Positions 56,443-64,000 of a DNA stretch of 64,000 nt are shown here, one piece after another (position 1 is the stretch's first letter; each line of letters starts with the position of its first letter). The notes below the pieces were generated by a model, which searched no databases, was not told the origin of the DNA, and was given only the letters and a program-made list of their open reading frames with translations. The position numbers and the translations under genes were made by a program. The stretch lies in assembly GCA_964030475.1 (NCBI GenBank), contig CAXIPT010000001.1, positions 6,911,629 to 6,975,628 on the forward strand, in the 5' to 3' direction. Source of the DNA: Tethya wilhelma (taxonomy: Eukaryota > Porifera > Demospongiae > Tethyida > Tethyidae).

Positions 56443-58131
56443 TACATGCAAGACATGTGTGAGTGCTACTGTTATCAGTAGATCATCAGTAGATGCATCT
56501 AGATATGTATGCAGTCACAATAGCTATTATGTAACATACATGCGGATATGCCTCAGTCTCAATACATGGATCAATGCGCTATGCTGACAAAACATTGTTA
56601 ACCACAAATGTGTAAAACTACTCATGCGTATCCATGCATGGCCAGTCACATGTACGTATGCATGCACATGTCACAATTAAAGTGATGACATCAATATCAT
56701 ACTGCTAATGTACTAACTACTTGAGTGCTCTGTACACACCATGGTAGTGTGGGGATCGAGAGTTGACATGAACTTTACCTCCTGCACATGATGATGAGAA
56801 TTTTTCAAAGTGAATTCAGCCATTGTAGTCTCTGCTCTCTGCTTGCTCTCAGTATTTGCTGTCAACACCTCCAACTTAGCTTTAGCTTCAGAATCCATTT
56901 CTTTCCCAGGAGATAACCGCTTCTAAGCAACAGTTAGTAACAACATGAAAATTAACCTAACTAAACTACCATATAGCGGGTAAACTTGGCAAGAATTAAA
57001 TTTGCCGAATTCGTGAATTATTTCTTCAAATCGCCAAATTAAAATCGCCAAACAGTTTAATATGCATGTGCGCCCATATAAACTATGCAGCGTACGGAAT
57101 TGAATCGCCAAATTAAAAATCACCAATAATCCCAAAATGGGAATTTGCCAAATTTTAAGCCCGCCAAATTTACCCGCTATACGGTATAATATTATATAAA
57201 CTAGTGAGTAGCTACATACCTTTTCAATTTTTATCTTCTCTGTGCTGAATTCAGTCTGGACAACAGCAGAATGAGAAACCAGCACGGTGTTTTTCAGCTG
57301 CACAACAATCTCATGAGCACTGCCCCTTTGTGAAGGTTGGTCACTGATACATTTCAAAATAAGCTTCATGAGATGGTGATTGTATCCTATGTCATTGAGA
57401 TATTCTTCAAAGCGTATAGCTCCTGTAATGTTAGTAACCTCCGAGGGCCTTCCAGTTACTGGAAGTGGAAATTTACCACCAAGGACATGAATCATTACTA
57501 CTCCAAATGTAAAAATGTCAAATGACCTATCATATTGTGGATTTTCTATTTTAGATTCTGGTGGCATGAAACATATATTTCCTGGTGTTTGATACATTTC
57601 TTGTCCATCTTCAGGTGTTGCTATTAAGAGTCCTGATATTTTTGCCTCCATGTTTTCGGTAAGTAAGATATTGTTACTGGAAAGATTTCTATGTATGATT
57701 GGCGGGGTTTGGCCATGGAGATAATTCAATCCTAAAGACACATCAAGAAGAATGGAACAACCAATCTGGTCTGATTCAATACCATAATCATCTATGTAGT
57801 GGTCCAGATTGAAAGGGACAAGTTCCATTACAATCATAGGTAATGGGCTTAAAGTCTCGTAAAAGAGGCCAAGAAAATGAACAATATTTGGGTGCCTCAG
57901 CTTGCTCTGTAGGTGACATTCTTCAATAAACTTTGTTACTATCATGTGATCATCAATTAAGACGTCAATGTCAGAATAAAGGTCTGTTTTAAGTTTCTTT
58001 CCAGCACATTTCAACCCCAGGTACTCCAGTTCTACAACATCACCATATGGACCTTCACCCAGCATTGTATCAGTCACTTGTACACCATTCAAAACATATC
58101 TTTTCAAATCTTGCAAGACTTCGGATGTCAT
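54091..58131 (-). CDS. Pseudokinase - ZU5/UPA-like - DEATH protein, seven exons
   Basis: Exons 58131-57220, 56922-56779, 56373-56331, 56229-55688, 55406-55248, 54758-54557 and 54371-54091 join in frame at gt/ag sites, giving 760 residues. Residues 22-290 are a kinase fold with the Gly loop GEGPYG (25-30) and CAGKKL lysines (45-46). The catalytic loop is HRNLSSNN (Asp changed to Asn at 149) and the DFG site reads SGL (166-168), so phosphotransfer is unlikely. About 305-350 is a charged helical linker. About 385-545 resembles ZU5 (KGYGLKLHVSSGSLPP, SVEIEHC) and 548-665 would be UPA. 668-760 is a DEATH domain (WENIGICLAIDDTHLEIIK, LREMLREWLK). ZU5-UPA-DEATH is the supramodule of UNC5 and PIDD. 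A cytoplasmic adaptor in cell-death or stress signalling is inferred. The upstream ATG is at 58131; MITEs sit in two introns. Confidence 0.75.
54408..54547. repeat. (tg)n microsatellite with one N
   Basis: About 68 tg units, interrupted by N at 54500, in the last intron of the pseudokinase gene. The length is probably not exact. Confidence 0.95.
54987..55190 (-). pseudogene. Short GABA-B-type receptor fragment
   Basis: About 200 bp matching the end of the ectodomain through helix 2 of the receptors, lying in an intron of the pseudokinase gene. It has an 11-bp insertion (gaactagtatg) next to the TA where the two receptor halves are cut. Non-functional. Confidence 0.75.
55477..55681. mobile_element. 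Intronic MITE, taccgtatag ends
   Basis: Ends taccgtatagctggtaaa and tttacccgctatacggta, about 205 bp, in the intron before the ZU5 exon; its right end lies 7 bp from the splice donor. Close relative of the element at 56967. Confidence 0.7.
56396..56440. repeat. (gt)n microsatellite
   Basis: About 22 gt units in an intron of the pseudokinase gene. Confidence 0.95.
56967..57186. mobile_element. Intronic MITE, second copy
   Basis: Ends taccatatagcgggtaaa and tttacccgctatacggta, 220 bp, in the first intron. Same family and orientation-independent structure as 55477-55681; internally aaattaaaaatcgcca-type repeats. Confidence 0.7.
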
Positions 58132-58266
58132 CTTTACAGACCTGGTACTTCTAGTCACTTATTAGAAGAGATCATGATCTACTGACCTTGAAGATGTGTG
58201 TTTCTTGAGTCTAGCTGCGCATGCGTAATACTAAAATCACGTGATAGTCCATGCTCTGGAAAAAAC
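58132..58266. promoter_or_regulatory. Divergent promoter between pseudokinase gene and FNBP4
   Basis: Only about 135 bp separate the two start codons, so 5' leaders and core promoters must overlap or be very short. It contains tgcgcatgcg and cacgtgat; no TATA box was seen. Upstream non-coding exons cannot be excluded. Confidence 0.55.

Positions 58267-64000
<5,734 letters not shown>

Overview
The window looks like nuclear DNA of a marine demosponge, with Amphimedon queenslandica as the best guess. Three things point there: tandem single-exon GABA-B-type receptors, a kinase-like protein ending in a DEATH domain, and an FNBP4 orthologue with short introns, all in AT-rich sequence packed with small foldback transposons. 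The species call is an inference from gene content; nothing here proves it.

Layout. 0-10.5 kb: three tandem, intronless, minus-strand class C GPCRs of the GABA-B type. 10.84-16.08 kb: a full-length Ty3/Gypsy-like LTR element with identical 150-bp LTRs, a 5-bp target duplication, and a primer-binding site complementary to its own LTR (Tf1/sushi-style self-priming). 16.3-20.6 kb: a large intronless membrane protein with a Pmp-like beta-helix ectodomain and a multi-pass C terminus. 19.9-24.0 kb: a perfect 2,060-bp direct repeat joined by 'gN', most likely an assembly artefact. 24-30.5 kb: foldback elements, a broken methyltransferase, a rearranged copy of FNBP4 exons and the C-terminal half of a fourth receptor. 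31-35.9 kb: a two-exon secreted TIL-domain peptide gene, its broken duplicate, a retroelement remnant and a truncated HTH/integrase-like exon. 36.4-44 kb: nested TIR and foldback elements. 44.3-47.9 kb: a degraded intron-containing KDZ transposase. 49.5-51.8 kb: a gap and more foldback elements. 51.8-53.4 kb: the N-terminal half of a receptor. 54.1-58.1 kb: a seven-exon gene for a pseudokinase-ZU5-DEATH protein. 58.27 kb to the window end: FNBP4, divergent from the pseudokinase with about 135 bp between start codons.

Relations. The receptor copies show local expansion, copying and decay. The two receptor halves at 28.77 and 51.81 kb break at the same TA dinucleotide in the same orientation, as though one gene had been opened by the roughly 23 kb between them. 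Most non-genic sequence belongs to foldback families whose ends carry a short hairpin followed by a GGAATGG-type motif. At least two families share the hairpin loop and core but have different outer stem bases that still pair.

Limits. Exon boundaries were set by eye from splice signals and frame continuity. No database search was run. Several single-N junctions (21957, 41516, 54500, 59039, 62606) lie in or beside repeats and should be treated as possible assembly joins.
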